From NCBI RefSeq assembly GCF_018128965.1, contig NZ_JAAEDH010000023.1, forward strand, positions 19,989 to 83,988: a DNA stretch of 64,000 nt, written 5' to 3'. Shown one piece after another: positions 45,608 to 54,715 of this stretch (the first letter of the stretch is position 1; every line of letters begins with the position of its first letter). This DNA comes from Plastoroseomonas arctica (GTDB taxonomy: Bacteria > Pseudomonadota > Alphaproteobacteria > Acetobacterales > Acetobacteraceae). Below the pieces are notes generated by a model, which saw only the letters and a program-made list of their open reading frames with translations, was not told the origin of the DNA and did no database searches. The translations under genes and the position numbers were made by a program.

Positions 45608-46266
45608 GCGAATCCCAGAACCGCATGGGCCCCGCGGCCTCGAAGAAGGCCGCGAAAGCCGACCGTGCCAAGGATGCGCCGATCGGCGCCGCCCCCGGCA
45701 AGGCCGCGGCCTCGCCCGCCGAGCAGCCGCGCCTGCGGAAGTTCTACGAGGAAGCGGTGCGCAAGCAGCTTTCGGAGGAGTTCGGCTACAAGAACCCGAT
45801 GGAAGTGCCCAAGCTCGAGAAGATCGTGATCAACATGGGCGTGGGCGAAGCCGCCGGCGACCAGAAGAAGCTCGATGCCGCGGTGGGCGACCTCACCGCC
45901 ATCTCCGGCCAGCGCCCGGTGCGCACGCGCGCCAAGAAGGCGATCGCGGGCTTCAAGATCCGCGAAGGCCAGGCGATCGGCTGCAAGGTCACGCTGCGCA
46001 AGGCGCGGATGTACGAGTTCCTCGACCGCCTCGTCACCATCGCGCTGCCGCGCGTGCGTGACTTCCGCGGGATTCCCGGCAATCGCGGCTTCGACGGGCG
46101 GGGCAATTACAGCCTTGGCCTGAAGGAGCAGATCGTGTTCCCCGAGATCAACTACGACAAGGTGGATACGGTGCGCGGCATGGACATCGTCTTCGTGACG
46201 ACGGCCAAGACTGACAAGGAAGCGAAGGCGCTGCTCACAGCGTTCCAGCTTCCGTTCCAGAAGTGA
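45604..46266 (+). CDS. rplE: ribosomal protein L5 with N-terminal extension
   Basis: The 220-residue protein contains a normal L5 ([54 protein letters not shown]), which binds 5S rRNA. It begins with about 40 extra residues rich in Ala, Lys and Pro that E. coli L5 lacks. The ATGA overlap with rplX supports this start. The extension is probably disordered and could contact rRNA. Confidence 0.95.
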   Translation: MSESQNRMGPAASKKAAKADRAKDAPIGAAPGKAAASPAEQPRLRKFYEEAVRKQLSEEFGYKNPMEVPKLEKIVINMGVGEAAGDQKKLDAAVGDLTAISGQRPVRTRAKKAIAGFKIREGQAIGCKVTLRKARMYEFLDRLVTIALPRVRDFRGIPGNRGFDGRGNYSLGLKEQIVFPEINYDKVDTVRGMDIVFVTTAKTDKEAKALLTAFQLPFQK

Positions 46267-46312
46267 TGTTGGAAAACCGCGCGATGCTCTCGCGCAGGTT
46301 CCGGAGGGTTTA

Positions 46313-46618
46313 ATGGCGAAGACTTCGTCGATCATGAAGAACAAGCGGCGCGAGAAGCTCGCCAAGGCGCATGCGCCGAAGCGGGCCAAGCTCAAGGCGA
46401 TCGTCATGGACAAGGAGCTCCCGGTCGAGGAGCGGTTCGAGGCGACCCTGAAGCTCGCGCAGTTCCCGCGCAATGGTGCCGCGAACCGCGTGCGCCTGCG
46501 CTGCGAGATCACCGGGCGGCCGCGCGGCAACTACCAGAAATTCAAGCTCTGCCGGAACCAGTTCCGGGAGCTGGCCTCGCGCGGCCAGATCCCCGGTGTG
46601 GTCAAGGCGAGCTGGTAA
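46313..46618 (+). CDS. rpsN: ribosomal protein S14 (zinc-independent form)
   Basis: The 101-residue S14 ([39 protein letters not shown]) is the long form without the four-Cys zinc site, so it does not need zinc. GTTCCGGAGGGTTTA precedes the ATG, a strong site in the 46-base gap after rplE. Confidence 0.97.
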   Translation: MAKTSSIMKNKRREKLAKAHAPKRAKLKAIVMDKELPVEERFEATLKLAQFPRNGAANRVRLRCEITGRPRGNYQKFKLCRNQFRELASRGQIPGVVKASW

Positions 46619-46630
46619 GGGCCCGCAGAC

Positions 46631-47029
46631 ATGTCCATGTCAGATCCGTTGGGCGATATGCTCACCCGCATCCGGAACGCGCAGCGCGCTCGCCAGAGCC
46701 GTTGCGTGGCCCCTGCCTCCAAGCTGCGTGAGAACGTCCTCGACGTGCTCAAGCGCGAAGGCTTCATCCGCGCCTGGAAGACGGAAGACGTCCGTCCGGG
46801 CATCAAGCTCATCGCCATCGAGCTCAAGTATGCCGAGGGCGAGCCGGCCATCAAGGAGATCACCCGCGTCTCCAAGCCGGGCCGCCGCGTCTACTCCAAG
46901 ATCAAGGAGCTGCCGAAGTTCTACAATGGGCTTGGCATTTCCATCCTCTCCACGCCGCGCGGCGTGATGAGCGACATCGAGGCCCGCGCCGCCAATGTTG
47001 GCGGCGAAGTCCTCTGCCGCGTGTTCTGA
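46631..47029 (+). CDS. rpsH: ribosomal protein S8
   Basis: The 132-residue S8 ([45 protein letters not shown]) binds the central 16S domain. In E. coli it represses the spc operon at rplE; the corresponding RNA site was not searched for here. Confidence 0.98.
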   Translation: MSMSDPLGDMLTRIRNAQRARQSRCVAPASKLRENVLDVLKREGFIRAWKTEDVRPGIKLIAIELKYAEGEPAIKEITRVSKPGRRVYSKIKELPKFYNGLGISILSTPRGVMSDIEARAANVGGEVLCRVF

Positions 47030-47042
47030 GGGGAGCATAGAG

Positions 47043-47576
47043 ATGTCTCGCGTCGGAAAATATCCGGTCACGGTGCCCGCGGGCGTGCAGGTCGCGCTCC
47101 AGGGCCGCACCGTCACCGCCAAGGGCAAGAATGGCGAGCTCAAGCTCGACCTCACGGAGTTTGTGGATGTCACGGTCGAGGGCAACCTCGTCACCGTGAA
47201 GCCGCGCGGCGCCGATCGCCAGGCCCGCACCATGTGGGGCACCACCCGCAGCCTGATCAATTCCCTGGTCACGGGTGTCTCCACCGGCTTCACCAAGTCG
47301 ATGGAGATCAACGGCACCGGCTATCGTGCCGCCGTCCAGGGCAGCGACCTGGTGCTGAACCTCGGCTACAGCCACGAGATCCGCTACCCGGTGCCGCCGG
47401 GCATCAAGATCACCTGCGAGAAGCCCACCGCGATCAAGGTCGAAGGTGCGGATAAGCGCCAGGTCGGCCAGGTCGCCGCGGAAATTCGCGGCTATCGCGG
47501 TCCCGAGCCCTACAAGGGCAAGGGCGTCAAATACGTCAACGAGCAAATCCTCCGGAAGGAGGGTAAGAAGAAGTAA
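47043..47576 (+). CDS. rplF: ribosomal protein L6
   Basis: The 177-residue L6 ([52 protein letters not shown]) sits near the GTPase centre of the 50S. Its stop overlaps the rplR ATG by one base (TAATG). Confidence 0.98.
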   Translation: MSRVGKYPVTVPAGVQVALQGRTVTAKGKNGELKLDLTEFVDVTVEGNLVTVKPRGADRQARTMWGTTRSLINSLVTGVSTGFTKSMEINGTGYRAAVQGSDLVLNLGYSHEIRYPVPPGIKITCEKPTAIKVEGADKRQVGQVAAEIRGYRGPEPYKGKGVKYVNEQILRKEGKKK

Positions 47577-47938
47577 TGGCCGACAAGCTCGCTTTGCAGG
47601 CGCGGCGCCGCCGCCGCCTCCGTTACCAGCTCAAGCAGAAATCCGGTGGCCGCGCGCGGCTCTCGGTGTTCCGCTCGGGCCAGCACATCTACGCGCAGAT
47701 CATCGTGGACGCCGAAGGGCGCACGGTGGCTGCCGCCTCCTCGCAGGAAAAGGTCATGCGCGAGGGCTTGAAGACCGGCGCCGACAAGGATGCCGCCACG
47801 GCGGTCGGCAAGCTGGTCGCCGAGCGTGCGCTGGCCGCCGGCATCACCGAGGTCGTGTTCGACCGCGGTCCCTATCTCTACCATGGCCGGGTCAAGGCCC
47901 TGGCGGACGGCGCCCGCGAGGGCGGCCTGTCCTTCTGA
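47576..47938 (+). CDS. rplR: ribosomal protein L18
   Basis: The 120-residue L18 ([28 protein letters not shown] start, [21 protein letters not shown]) carries 5S rRNA into the 50S with L5. It is translationally coupled to rplF. Confidence 0.97.
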   Translation: MADKLALQARRRRRLRYQLKQKSGGRARLSVFRSGQHIYAQIIVDAEGRTVAAASSQEKVMREGLKTGADKDAATAVGKLVAERALAAGITEVVFDRGPYLYHGRVKALADGAREGGLSF

Positions 47939-47950
47939 GGAGCATAAACC

Positions 47951-48577
47951 ATGGCACGTGAACCCAGGAGCGGCGGCGGCGGCGAAGGTGGCGGCGACAA
48001 TGATCGTCGCCGGCGCAACCGCGACCGTGGCAATGACAACCGCCAGTCCAACGAGCCCGGCGACGACCTCACCGACAAGCTCGTCACCATCAACCGCGTC
48101 GCCAAGGTGGTGAAGGGCGGCCGTCGCTTCTCCTTCGCCGCGCTCGTCGTCGTGGGCGACCACAAGGGCCGCGTGGGCTGGGGCGCCGGCAAGGCGCGCG
48201 AAGTGCCCGAGGCCATCCGCAAGGCGACGGAGCGGGCGAAGAAGACGCTCATCCGCGTGCCGATGCGCGAGGGCCGCACGCTGCATCACGACGTGATCGG
48301 CGAATACGGCGCCGGCCGCGTCATCCTGCGCGCCGCACCGGCCGGCACCGGCATCATCGCCGGCGGGCCGATGCGCGCCGTGTTCGAGACCCTCGGGATG
48401 GGCGATGTCGTGGCCAAGTGCCTCGGCTCCGCCAACCCGCACAACATGGTCAAGGCGACCTTCGCCGCGCTGCAGGCGTGCACGAGCCCCCGGGCCGTGG
48501 CGTCGCGTCGCGGCAAGAAGGTGGCCGACATCCTCGGCACGCCGAAGACCGAGGCGGAGGCCGCAGCCAATGTCTGA
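47951..48577 (+). CDS. rpsE: ribosomal protein S5 with Gly/Arg/Asp-rich N-terminus
   Basis: The 208-residue S5 has the normal core: [18 protein letters not shown], GHGxGKA-type [14 protein letters not shown], and [15 protein letters not shown]. It starts with about 40 low-complexity residues (SGGGGEGGG then [10 protein letters not shown]). It contributes to decoding fidelity and mRNA unwinding. Its last eight bases overlap rpmD. Confidence 0.96.
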   Translation: MAREPRSGGGGEGGGDNDRRRRNRDRGNDNRQSNEPGDDLTDKLVTINRVAKVVKGGRRFSFAALVVVGDHKGRVGWGAGKAREVPEAIRKATERAKKTLIRVPMREGRTLHHDVIGEYGAGRVILRAAPAGTGIIAGGPMRAVFETLGMGDVVAKCLGSANPHNMVKATFAALQACTSPRAVASRRGKKVADILGTPKTEAEAAANV

Positions 48578-48758
48578 GACCAAATCCACTGTGAAGGTGA
48601 CCCAGATCGGGTCGCCGATCGGCCGCAAGCCCGGCCAGCGCGAGACGCTGATCGGCCTGGGGCTGAACAAGATGCACCGCACCAGCGAGTTGGAAAACAC
48701 GCCCGCGGTCCAGGGCATGATCAAGAAGGTCGCGCACCTGATCAAGGTCGAGGGCTGA
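48570..48758 (+). CDS. rpmD: ribosomal protein L30
   Basis: The 62-residue L30 ([41 protein letters not shown]) is a small 50S protein absent from some lineages. The ATG lies within the last codons of rpsE. Confidence 0.95.
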   Translation: MSETKSTVKVTQIGSPIGRKPGQRETLIGLGLNKMHRTSELENTPAVQGMIKKVAHLIKVEG

Positions 48759-48761
48759 GCC

Positions 48762-49259
48762 ATGAAGCTGAATGAACTGCGCGACAACGAAGGCGCACGC
48801 CACAAGTTCAAGCGCATCGGTCGCGGCATCGGATCGGGCAAGGGCAAGACCTCGGGCCGCGGCGTCAAGGGCCAGAAGGCGCGCTCGGGCGTGACGCTGA
48901 ACGGGTTCGAGGGCGGCCAGCTCCCGATCTACCGGCGTCTGCCCAAGCGCGGCTTCGTCAACATCTTCCGCGTCGAATACGCGCCGCTGAACATCGGCGC
49001 GCTGGACGCGGCGATCGAGGCGGGGCTCCTGCCCGCGGATGCGCCGATTGATGAGGCTGCGCTGAAGGCCGCCGGCATCGTCAAGCGTTCCAACAAGTTC
49101 GCGGGCGTGCGGCTGCTGGCCAAGGGTGCAATCACCCGCAAGGTGAGCATCACCGTCTCCGGCGCATCGCCGGCGGCGATCGCGGCGGTCGAGGCGACCG
49201 GTGGCGTCGTCACGGTCACCGTGGTGAAGAAGGCCGAAGAAGCGCCCGCGGCGGCCTGA
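48762..49259 (+). CDS. rplO: ribosomal protein L15
   Basis: The 165-residue L15 ([54 protein letters not shown]) is a central 50S assembly protein. It is followed two bases later not by secY but by a DoxX-like gene. Confidence 0.98.
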   Translation: MKLNELRDNEGARHKFKRIGRGIGSGKGKTSGRGVKGQKARSGVTLNGFEGGQLPIYRRLPKRGFVNIFRVEYAPLNIGALDAAIEAGLLPADAPIDEAALKAAGIVKRSNKFAGVRLLAKGAITRKVSITVSGASPAAIAAVEATGGVVTVTVVKKAEEAPAAA

Positions 49260-49261
49260 TC

Positions 49262-49633
49262 ATGGTGCTCGCGGGGCGCGTCATCACCGCGCTTGTCGTG
49301 GCGTTCATGCTCTTCAACAGCATCATCAAGCTGTTGGTCCTTGGCCCGGTGGTCGAGAGCTTCACCGAGCTCGGTTTGCCGCTCCACCTGGCCGTTCCGA
49401 TCGGGGTGATCGAGCTGGTGGCGACGCTGCTCTACGCGGTGCCGCGCACGGCGCCGCTCGGTGCGGTGCTGCTCACCGCCGTCATGGGCGGTGCCATCGC
49501 GACTCACCTGCGCCTGGGCAGCCCTTTATTGAGCCACACCCTCTTTGGCGTGTGGCTCGGCGCGCTTATGTGGCTGGGGGTCTGGCTGCGGGATCCGGCG
49601 CTCAGAGCCTTGCTGCCCTGGCGCCGCGGCTGA
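49262..49633 (+). CDS. small DoxX-like membrane protein inserted in the spc operon
   Basis: The 123-residue protein has four predicted membrane helices (about residues 5-28, 40-62, 66-85 and 92-110). The layout resembles the DoxX family: an RVITALVVAFMLFNSIIKL first helix, a central VPIGVIELVATLLYAVP helix and a GVWLGALMWLGVWLRDP end. It lies between rplO and secY, two bases after the rplO stop, so it must be expressed with the ribosomal genes. Biochemical function is unknown. Such genes are not part of the conserved spc operon, so this looks like a lineage-specific insertion. Confidence 0.75.
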   Translation: MVLAGRVITALVVAFMLFNSIIKLLVLGPVVESFTELGLPLHLAVPIGVIELVATLLYAVPRTAPLGAVLLTAVMGGAIATHLRLGSPLLSHTLFGVWLGALMWLGVWLRDPALRALLPWRRG

Positions 49634-49709
49634 TCAACCTGGCGAGCCCATCCTGATCTTGCGTGCCAACCGCGAGCAGCGGTAGGTGAGTTCTAAAGGA
49701 ACACCACAC

Positions 49710-51065
49710 ATGGCCTCCGCCGCCGAACAACTCGCAGGCAGTCTGAATTTCGGGGTTCTGTCCAAGGCGACCGAGCTCAAGAAGCGGATCTGGTTCACCC
49801 TCGGCGCGCTGATCGTGTTCCGCATCGGCACTTATGTGCCGGTTCCCGGGATCGATGCCGCTGTGATGGGTGAAATCCTCAACCAGCACGGCGGCGGCAT
49901 CCTGGGCATGTTCGACATGTTCACCGGCGGCGCGCTCGGGCGCATGACCGTCTTCGCGCTCAACATCATGCCCTACATCAGCGCGTCAATCATCGTGCAG
50001 CTGATGAGCACGGCCATCCCCGCCTGGGAGGCGCTGAAGAAAGAGGGCGAATCGGGGCGCAAGAAGCTCAACCAGTACACCCGCTACCTTACCCTGCTGA
50101 TCGCGGTCGTGCAGGCTTATGGCATGGCCGTCGGCCTCGAGGGCATGCGCGGAACCAGCGGGCCGGCCGTCGCCGATCCCGGTGGGTTCTTCCGCTTCTC
50201 CTCGGTCGTCACCCTGGTCGGCGGCACCATGTTCCTAATGTGGCTGGGCGAGCAGATCACCGCGCGTGGCATCGGCAACGGCATCAGCCTGATCATCTTC
50301 GCCGGCATCGTGGCGAACCTGCCCTCCGCTCTGGTCAATACGCTCGAGCTCGGCCGGACCGGCGCGCTGTCGACCATCTTCATCATCGCATTCCTGCTGA
50401 TCGCGCTCGCCGTCATTGCCTTCGTCATCTTCGTCGAGCGGGCGCAGCGGCGTATTCCGGTCACCTATCCACGGCGCCAGGTCGGCAACCGCATGTTCAA
50501 CGGCGAGAACACGCACCTGCCGCTGAAGCTGAACACCGCCGGCGTCATCCCGCCGATCTTCGCCTCCTCGCTCCTGCTGCTGCCCGCGACCATCCAGGGC
50601 TTCGCCACCGACGCGCCGGACAACTGGTTCACCGGGATCGCGCGGCTGCTGGCGCATGGCCAGCCGCTCTACATGGCCGCCTACATGGCCATGATCATCT
50701 TCTTCGCCTTCTTTTACACGGCCGTGGTCTTCAACCCGACCGAGACGGCGGACAATCTCAAGAAGTACAATGGCAACGTGCCCGGCATCCGGCCCGGCCA
50801 GAACACGGCGGATTATTTCGACCGTGTGCTGACCCGGCTGACCGCGGTGGGCGCGATCTACCTGTGCATCGTCTGCCTGCTGCCCGAGATCCTGATCAGC
50901 AATTACGGCGTGCCCTTCTACTTCGGCGGCACCAGCCTGCTGATCATCGTCTCCGTCACCATGGACACGGTGGCCCAGGTGCAGTCCCATCTCTTCGCGC
51001 ACCAGTATGAGGGCCTCATCAAGAAGGCCAAACTCGGCGGCCGTGGGCAGCCAACCCGGCGGTGA
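49710..51065 (+). CDS. secY: protein translocase subunit SecY
   Basis: The 451-residue protein has ten membrane helices and SecY signatures: [12 protein letters not shown], the [23 protein letters not shown] stretch, and [11 protein letters not shown] in a cytosolic loop. It forms the channel through which proteins cross or enter the inner membrane. AAAGGA lies upstream of the ATG. A 76-base gap separates it from the DoxX-like gene. Confidence 0.97.
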   Translation: MASAAEQLAGSLNFGVLSKATELKKRIWFTLGALIVFRIGTYVPVPGIDAAVMGEILNQHGGGILGMFDMFTGGALGRMTVFALNIMPYISASIIVQLMSTAIPAWEALKKEGESGRKKLNQYTRYLTLLIAVVQAYGMAVGLEGMRGTSGPAVADPGGFFRFSSVVTLVGGTMFLMWLGEQITARGIGNGISLIIFAGIVANLPSALVNTLELGRTGALSTIFIIAFLLIALAVIAFVIFVERAQRRIPVTYPRRQVGNRMFNGENTHLPLKLNTAGVIPPIFASSLLLLPATIQGFATDAPDNWFTGIARLLAHGQPLYMAAYMAMIIFFAFFYTAVVFNPTETADNLKKYNGNVPGIRPGQNTADYFDRVLTRLTAVGAIYLCIVCLLPEILISNYGVPFYFGGTSLLIIVSVTMDTVAQVQSHLFAHQYEGLIKKAKLGGRGQPTRR

Positions 51066-51090
51066 CGGGTTTCGAGGGGGGAAACGACGA

Positions 51091-51750
51091 ATGAACTTGA
51101 TCCTGCTGGGGCCACCGGGCGCCGGCAAAGGTACCCAGGCCAAGCGTCTCGAAGATGCTTATGGGATCACCCAGATCAGCACCGGCGACATGCTGCGTGC
51201 CGAGGTGAAGTCGGGCAGCCCGATCGGGCTGCAGGCCAAGGCCATCATGGAGGCCGGCGCCCTGGTGCCGGACGCGCTCATCACCACGATGATCGCGGCC
51301 CGCGTGGCGCAGCCCGATTGCGCCAAGGGATTCATCCTCGACGGCTTCCCGCGCACCGTGCCGCAGGCCGAGTCGCTCGACGCCATGCTCGCCGAGAAGG
51401 GCCTCCGGCTCGACCATGTGATCGAATTGCGGGTCGATGACGCTGCCCTGGTCGAGCGGATCGCCGGACGCTTCACCTGCGCGAAGTGCGGCACCGGCTA
51501 TCACGACCACTTCAAGCCCCCAGCGGTGCCAGGCGTGTGCGACAGCTGCGGCAGCACCTCCTTCAACCGCAGGGCCGATGACAACGCCGAGACGGTCGCG
51601 GCACGTTTGGAGGCCTATCACCGCCAGACCGCCCCGCTGCTCCCCTACTACACCGCCCAGGGCAAGCTCTCGGGCGTGGATGGGATGGCGTCGATGGACA
51701 GCGTCTTCGCCGCGCTCGAAGCTGTCATCAATTCTGCCGCGAAGGCTTGA
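51091..51750 (+). CDS. adk: adenylate kinase (zinc-type lid)
   Basis: The 219-residue enzyme interconverts ATP, AMP and ADP. It has the P-loop GPPGAGKGT (7-15), STGDMLR, DGFPRT and the lid arginines. The lid has a four-Cys set ([11 protein letters not shown] and CDSCGST), a zinc site of the long bacterial form. GAGGGGGGAAA precedes the ATG. It is in its usual place after secY. Confidence 0.97.
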   Translation: MNLILLGPPGAGKGTQAKRLEDAYGITQISTGDMLRAEVKSGSPIGLQAKAIMEAGALVPDALITTMIAARVAQPDCAKGFILDGFPRTVPQAESLDAMLAEKGLRLDHVIELRVDDAALVERIAGRFTCAKCGTGYHDHFKPPAVPGVCDSCGSTSFNRRADDNAETVAARLEAYHRQTAPLLPYYTAQGKLSGVDGMASMDSVFAALEAVINSAAKA

Positions 51751-51907
51751 CGGAAGCGGGTCGAGGGGCTAGATCGCCCCCTCCCGTGGACGGGGGTTCA
51801 TTCCCTCGGCCGCGACATCCTTTGCGTATATCGATACCACCACGCCGAAACGCCCCAACTTCGGGGAACGGTCGGCGAGCAGGAGCGACAGCTCCGAGAG
51901 AGGCCCT
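51751..51907 (+). promoter_or_regulatory. 157-base adk-rpsM gap, possible alpha-operon leader
   Basis: The gap holds several short GC-rich inverted repeats, including GAGGGGC near 51763 facing GCCCCCTC (one bulged base) and a CCCC/GGGG hairpin near 51862-51877, plus an AT-rich TATATCGATA stretch near 51832. It is the longest gap within the ribosomal block after rpsL and could contain an internal promoter or leader. No clear -35/-10 pair was found. Confidence 0.35.
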
Positions 51908-52285
51908 GTGGCGCGCATCGCCGGCGTAAATATCCCGACCAACAAGCGGGTCCTGATTTCGCTTCGCTACATTTACGGCATCGGGCCGAACAATGCGAAG
52001 GTCATCTGCGAGCAGCTCGCCATCCCCGCGGATCGCCGCGTCAACCAGCTCACCGACGAGGAAATCCTGCGTCTGCGTGAGCTGATCGACCGTGACTACC
52101 GCGTCGAGGGCGACCTGCGGCGTGAAGTCGCGATGAACATCAAGCGTCTGATGGACATGGCCTGCTATCGCGGCCTGCGTCATCGCAAGGGCCTTCCGGT
52201 CCGCGGTCAGCGCACGCACACGAATGCCCGCACCCGCAAGGGCAAGGCCGTGGCGATTGCCGGCAAGAAGAAGGTGACGAAGTAA
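51908..52285 (+). CDS. rpsM: ribosomal protein S13
   Basis: The 125-residue S13 ([54 protein letters not shown]) contacts P-site tRNA and the 50S. It starts with GTG and its stop overlaps the rpsK ATG (TAATG). Confidence 0.97.
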   Translation: MARIAGVNIPTNKRVLISLRYIYGIGPNNAKVICEQLAIPADRRVNQLTDEEILRLRELIDRDYRVEGDLRREVAMNIKRLMDMACYRGLRHRKGLPVRGQRTHTNARTRKGKAVAIAGKKKVTK

Positions 52286-52695
52286 TGGCCCGCGAACCCG
52301 CCCGCGCCGGTCGTGGCGCCGCCCCTGTCCGCCGCAAGGAGCGCAAGAACATCACGTCGGGCGTCGCCCACGTTCTGGCCTCCTTCAACAACACCATCGT
52401 GACCATAACCGACGCCCAGGGCAACGCCATCGCCTGGTCCTCCTCTGGCATGCAGGGCTTCAAGGGCAGCCGGAAGTCCACGCCCTACGCCGCCCAGATG
52501 GCCGCCGAGGATGCCGGCAAGAAGGCCCGCGAGCACGGCATGGAGACGCTGGAGATCCAGGTGAACGGCCCCGGTTCAGGCCGCGAATCGGCGCTGCGCG
52601 CGCTCCAGTCCGTCGGCTTCTACGTCACCTCCATCAAGGACGTGACGCCCATCCCGCACAATGGCTGCCGCCCCCGCAAGCGTCGCCGCGTCTGA
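52285..52695 (+). CDS. rpsK: ribosomal protein S11
   Basis: The 136-residue S11 ([28 protein letters not shown] core, [35 protein letters not shown]) lies on the 30S platform. The N-terminus has about ten extra Arg/Ala residues. It is coupled to rpsM. Confidence 0.97.
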   Translation: MAREPARAGRGAAPVRRKERKNITSGVAHVLASFNNTIVTITDAQGNAIAWSSSGMQGFKGSRKSTPYAAQMAAEDAGKKAREHGMETLEIQVNGPGSGRESALRALQSVGFYVTSIKDVTPIPHNGCRPRKRRRV

Positions 52696-52770
52696 CGCGC
52701 ACGCTGGAATGTCGGCGCCCCACTCTGAACCAGGGGGCGCCGCGGGTTGCATGGAGCCGATGAGGAGAGA

Positions 52771-53793
52771 ATGACAGTGCTTGAGAGGAATTGGCGCTCG
52801 CTGATCCGTCCGGAAAAGCTGGCGATCGACCAGGGTGCGGACCCCGACCGCGTGGCCACCATGGTCGCCGCTCCGCTGGAGCGCGGCTTCGGCCAGACGC
52901 TGGGCAACGCGCTGCGCCGCATACTGCTCTCGTCGCTGCAGGGCGCTGCCGTGACCGCCATCCGCATCGATGGCGTGCTGCATGAATTCAGCTCGATCCA
53001 GGGTGTGCGCGAGGACGTCACCGACATCGTCCTCAACATCAAGCAGCTCGCCATCCGCATGCAGGGTGAAGGCGTGAAGCGCCTGGCCCTGACTGCGGAA
53101 GGACCGGGTGAAGTGACCGCCGGCCAGATCCAGGTCTCCGGCGACATCGAGATCTCGAACCCGGACCTGGTCATCTGCACGCTCGACGACGGTGCCAAGC
53201 TGTCGATGGAGCTGACCGTCCAGACCGGCAAGGGCTATGTGCCCGCCTCCGAGAACCGCCCCGAGGATGCGCCGATTGGCCTCATCCCCGTGGACGCAAT
53301 CTACTCCCCGGTCCGCCGCGTCGCCTTCAAGATCGAGCCCGAGCGCGTCGGCCAACGCACCGACTACGACAAGCTGGTGATGACGGTCGAGACCGACGGC
53401 ACCGTGGCCCCCGAGGATGCGGTGGCACTGTCTGCCCGCATCCTGCAGGACCAGCTGCAGCTCTTCATCAACTTCGACGAGCCGCGCGAGCGCAAGGTTG
53501 AGGAAGTCCGTGACGACCTGCCCTTCAACCGCAATATGCTGCGCAAGGTCGATGAGCTGGAGCTGTCGGTGCGTTCGGCGAATTGCCTGAAGAACGACAA
53601 CATCGTCTACATCGGCGACCTCGTGCAGAAGACCGAGCAGGAAATGCTCCGCACCCCGAATTTCGGGCGCAAGTCGCTGAACGAGATCAAGGAAGTCCTG
53701 GCCACCATGGGGCTCACCTTGGGCATGACCGTCACCGGTTGGCCGCCCGAGAACATCGAAGACCTCGCCAAGAAAATCGAAGAGCCGTTCTGA
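52771..53793 (+). CDS. rpoA: RNA polymerase alpha subunit
   Basis: The 340-residue alpha subunit has the N-terminal assembly domain ([26 protein letters not shown] motif, starting at PLERGFG). It also has the C-terminal domain that binds UP elements and activators ([28 protein letters not shown]). GATGAGGAGAGA precedes the ATG. rpsD is absent between rpsK and rpoA, as is usual in alphaproteobacteria. Confidence 0.98.
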   Translation: MTVLERNWRSLIRPEKLAIDQGADPDRVATMVAAPLERGFGQTLGNALRRILLSSLQGAAVTAIRIDGVLHEFSSIQGVREDVTDIVLNIKQLAIRMQGEGVKRLALTAEGPGEVTAGQIQVSGDIEISNPDLVICTLDDGAKLSMELTVQTGKGYVPASENRPEDAPIGLIPVDAIYSPVRRVAFKIEPERVGQRTDYDKLVMTVETDGTVAPEDAVALSARILQDQLQLFINFDEPRERKVEEVRDDLPFNRNMLRKVDELELSVRSANCLKNDNIVYIGDLVQKTEQEMLRTPNFGRKSLNEIKEVLATMGLTLGMTVTGWPPENIEDLAKKIEEPF

Positions 53794-53816
53794 TCCCCGG
53801 CTGAAGGACCACCACG

Positions 53817-54236
53817 ATGCGTCACGGAATGGCTGGGCGGAAGCTCAACATCACCTCCACCCACCGGCTCGCCATGTTCCGCAACATGGCGACGTCGCTG
53901 CTCAAGCACGAGCAGATCACCACCACGATGCCCAAGGCGAAGGAGCTGCGCCCTTACGTCGAGCGCATCATCACGCTCGGCAAGCGCGGCGGCCTGCATG
54001 CGCGCCGCCAGGCGTATGCGCAGCTGATGGACGCCAACGTGGTGGACAAGCTCTTCACCGAGATCGCGGAGCGCTACAAGACGCGCGCCGGCGGCTACAC
54101 CCGCGTGCTGAAAGCCGGCATGCGCTACGGCGATGCGGCGTCGATGGCCGTCATCGAGCTGGTTGAGCGCAACGTCGCGGCCAAGGGCCTCGACAGCGGG
54201 CCGAAGCCTGAAGTGGTCGAACAGGACGAGGGCTGA
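53817..54236 (+). CDS. rplQ: ribosomal protein L17
   Basis: The 139-residue L17 ([63 protein letters not shown]) ends the ribosomal block. It converges on a minus-strand gene only three bases away, and no intrinsic terminator hairpin is seen between them. Confidence 0.97.
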   Translation: MRHGMAGRKLNITSTHRLAMFRNMATSLLKHEQITTTMPKAKELRPYVERIITLGKRGGLHARRQAYAQLMDANVVDKLFTEIAERYKTRAGGYTRVLKAGMRYGDAASMAVIELVERNVAAKGLDSGPKPEVVEQDEG

Positions 54237-54239
54237 GCT

Positions 54240-54683
54240 TCAATCCGGGGCCGCGATCTGTGCGGCCCTGATCGTGTCGAACCCGCGCATCGCCTCGGCG
54301 AGCGCAGGCGGCCAGCCGGCGGTGCTCGGCGGCACCGCCAGCCGGGTTCGGCCATCTTCCAGCAGCAGCAAGTAGATGCGGCCCTGCACGAAATCCTGGG
54401 CAAGGAAGATCCCGCCCGCCGCGCAGCCCTCCGCCCCGCAGCCCCAGCCATAAACGTAGCGATCGCCCAGCAAGGCGAGACCGGGGCCGGGTTCGCGCAG
54501 GCGGCGTGACACCGCCCCACGCGCCCCGCCGGTCGCGGTCGCCAGCACGCCGGCCACACCTTGGTACTGCGCGAGTGCGAGCACCGGCTGGCCAAGCAGG
54601 GCGCGGGAATCATCCTCCGCGATCGCGGGTGCTGCCAGCAGCAACGCGAACAGGGGCAATGCGCGACGCGGGATGATGCTCAT
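54240..54683 (-). CDS. small secreted protein of unknown function
   Basis: The 147-residue protein starts with a signal peptide (MSIIPRRALPLFALLLAAPAIA). The mature part has two close Cys in VYGWGCGAEGCAAGGIFL and a following strand-rich FVQGRIYLLLLEDGRTRLAV. The Cys pair in a hydrophobic strand loosely recalls Ivy-type lysozyme inhibitors, but this is only a resemblance. It is probably periplasmic. It lies tail-to-tail with rplQ. Confidence 0.6.
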   Translation of the reverse strand: MSIIPRRALPLFALLLAAPAIAEDDSRALLGQPVLALAQYQGVAGVLATATGGARGAVSRRLREPGPGLALLGDRYVYGWGCGAEGCAAGGIFLAQDFVQGRIYLLLLEDGRTRLAVPPSTAGWPPALAEAMRGFDTIRAAQIAAPD

Positions 54684-54715
54684 CCCCGACCTCGTGGCCC
54701 CGGCACGACGACCCG

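Noticed and set aside
54237..54239. Terminator for the ribosomal block after rplQ
   Set aside because: Only three bases separate the convergent stops and no hairpin is seen there, so no terminator is called.
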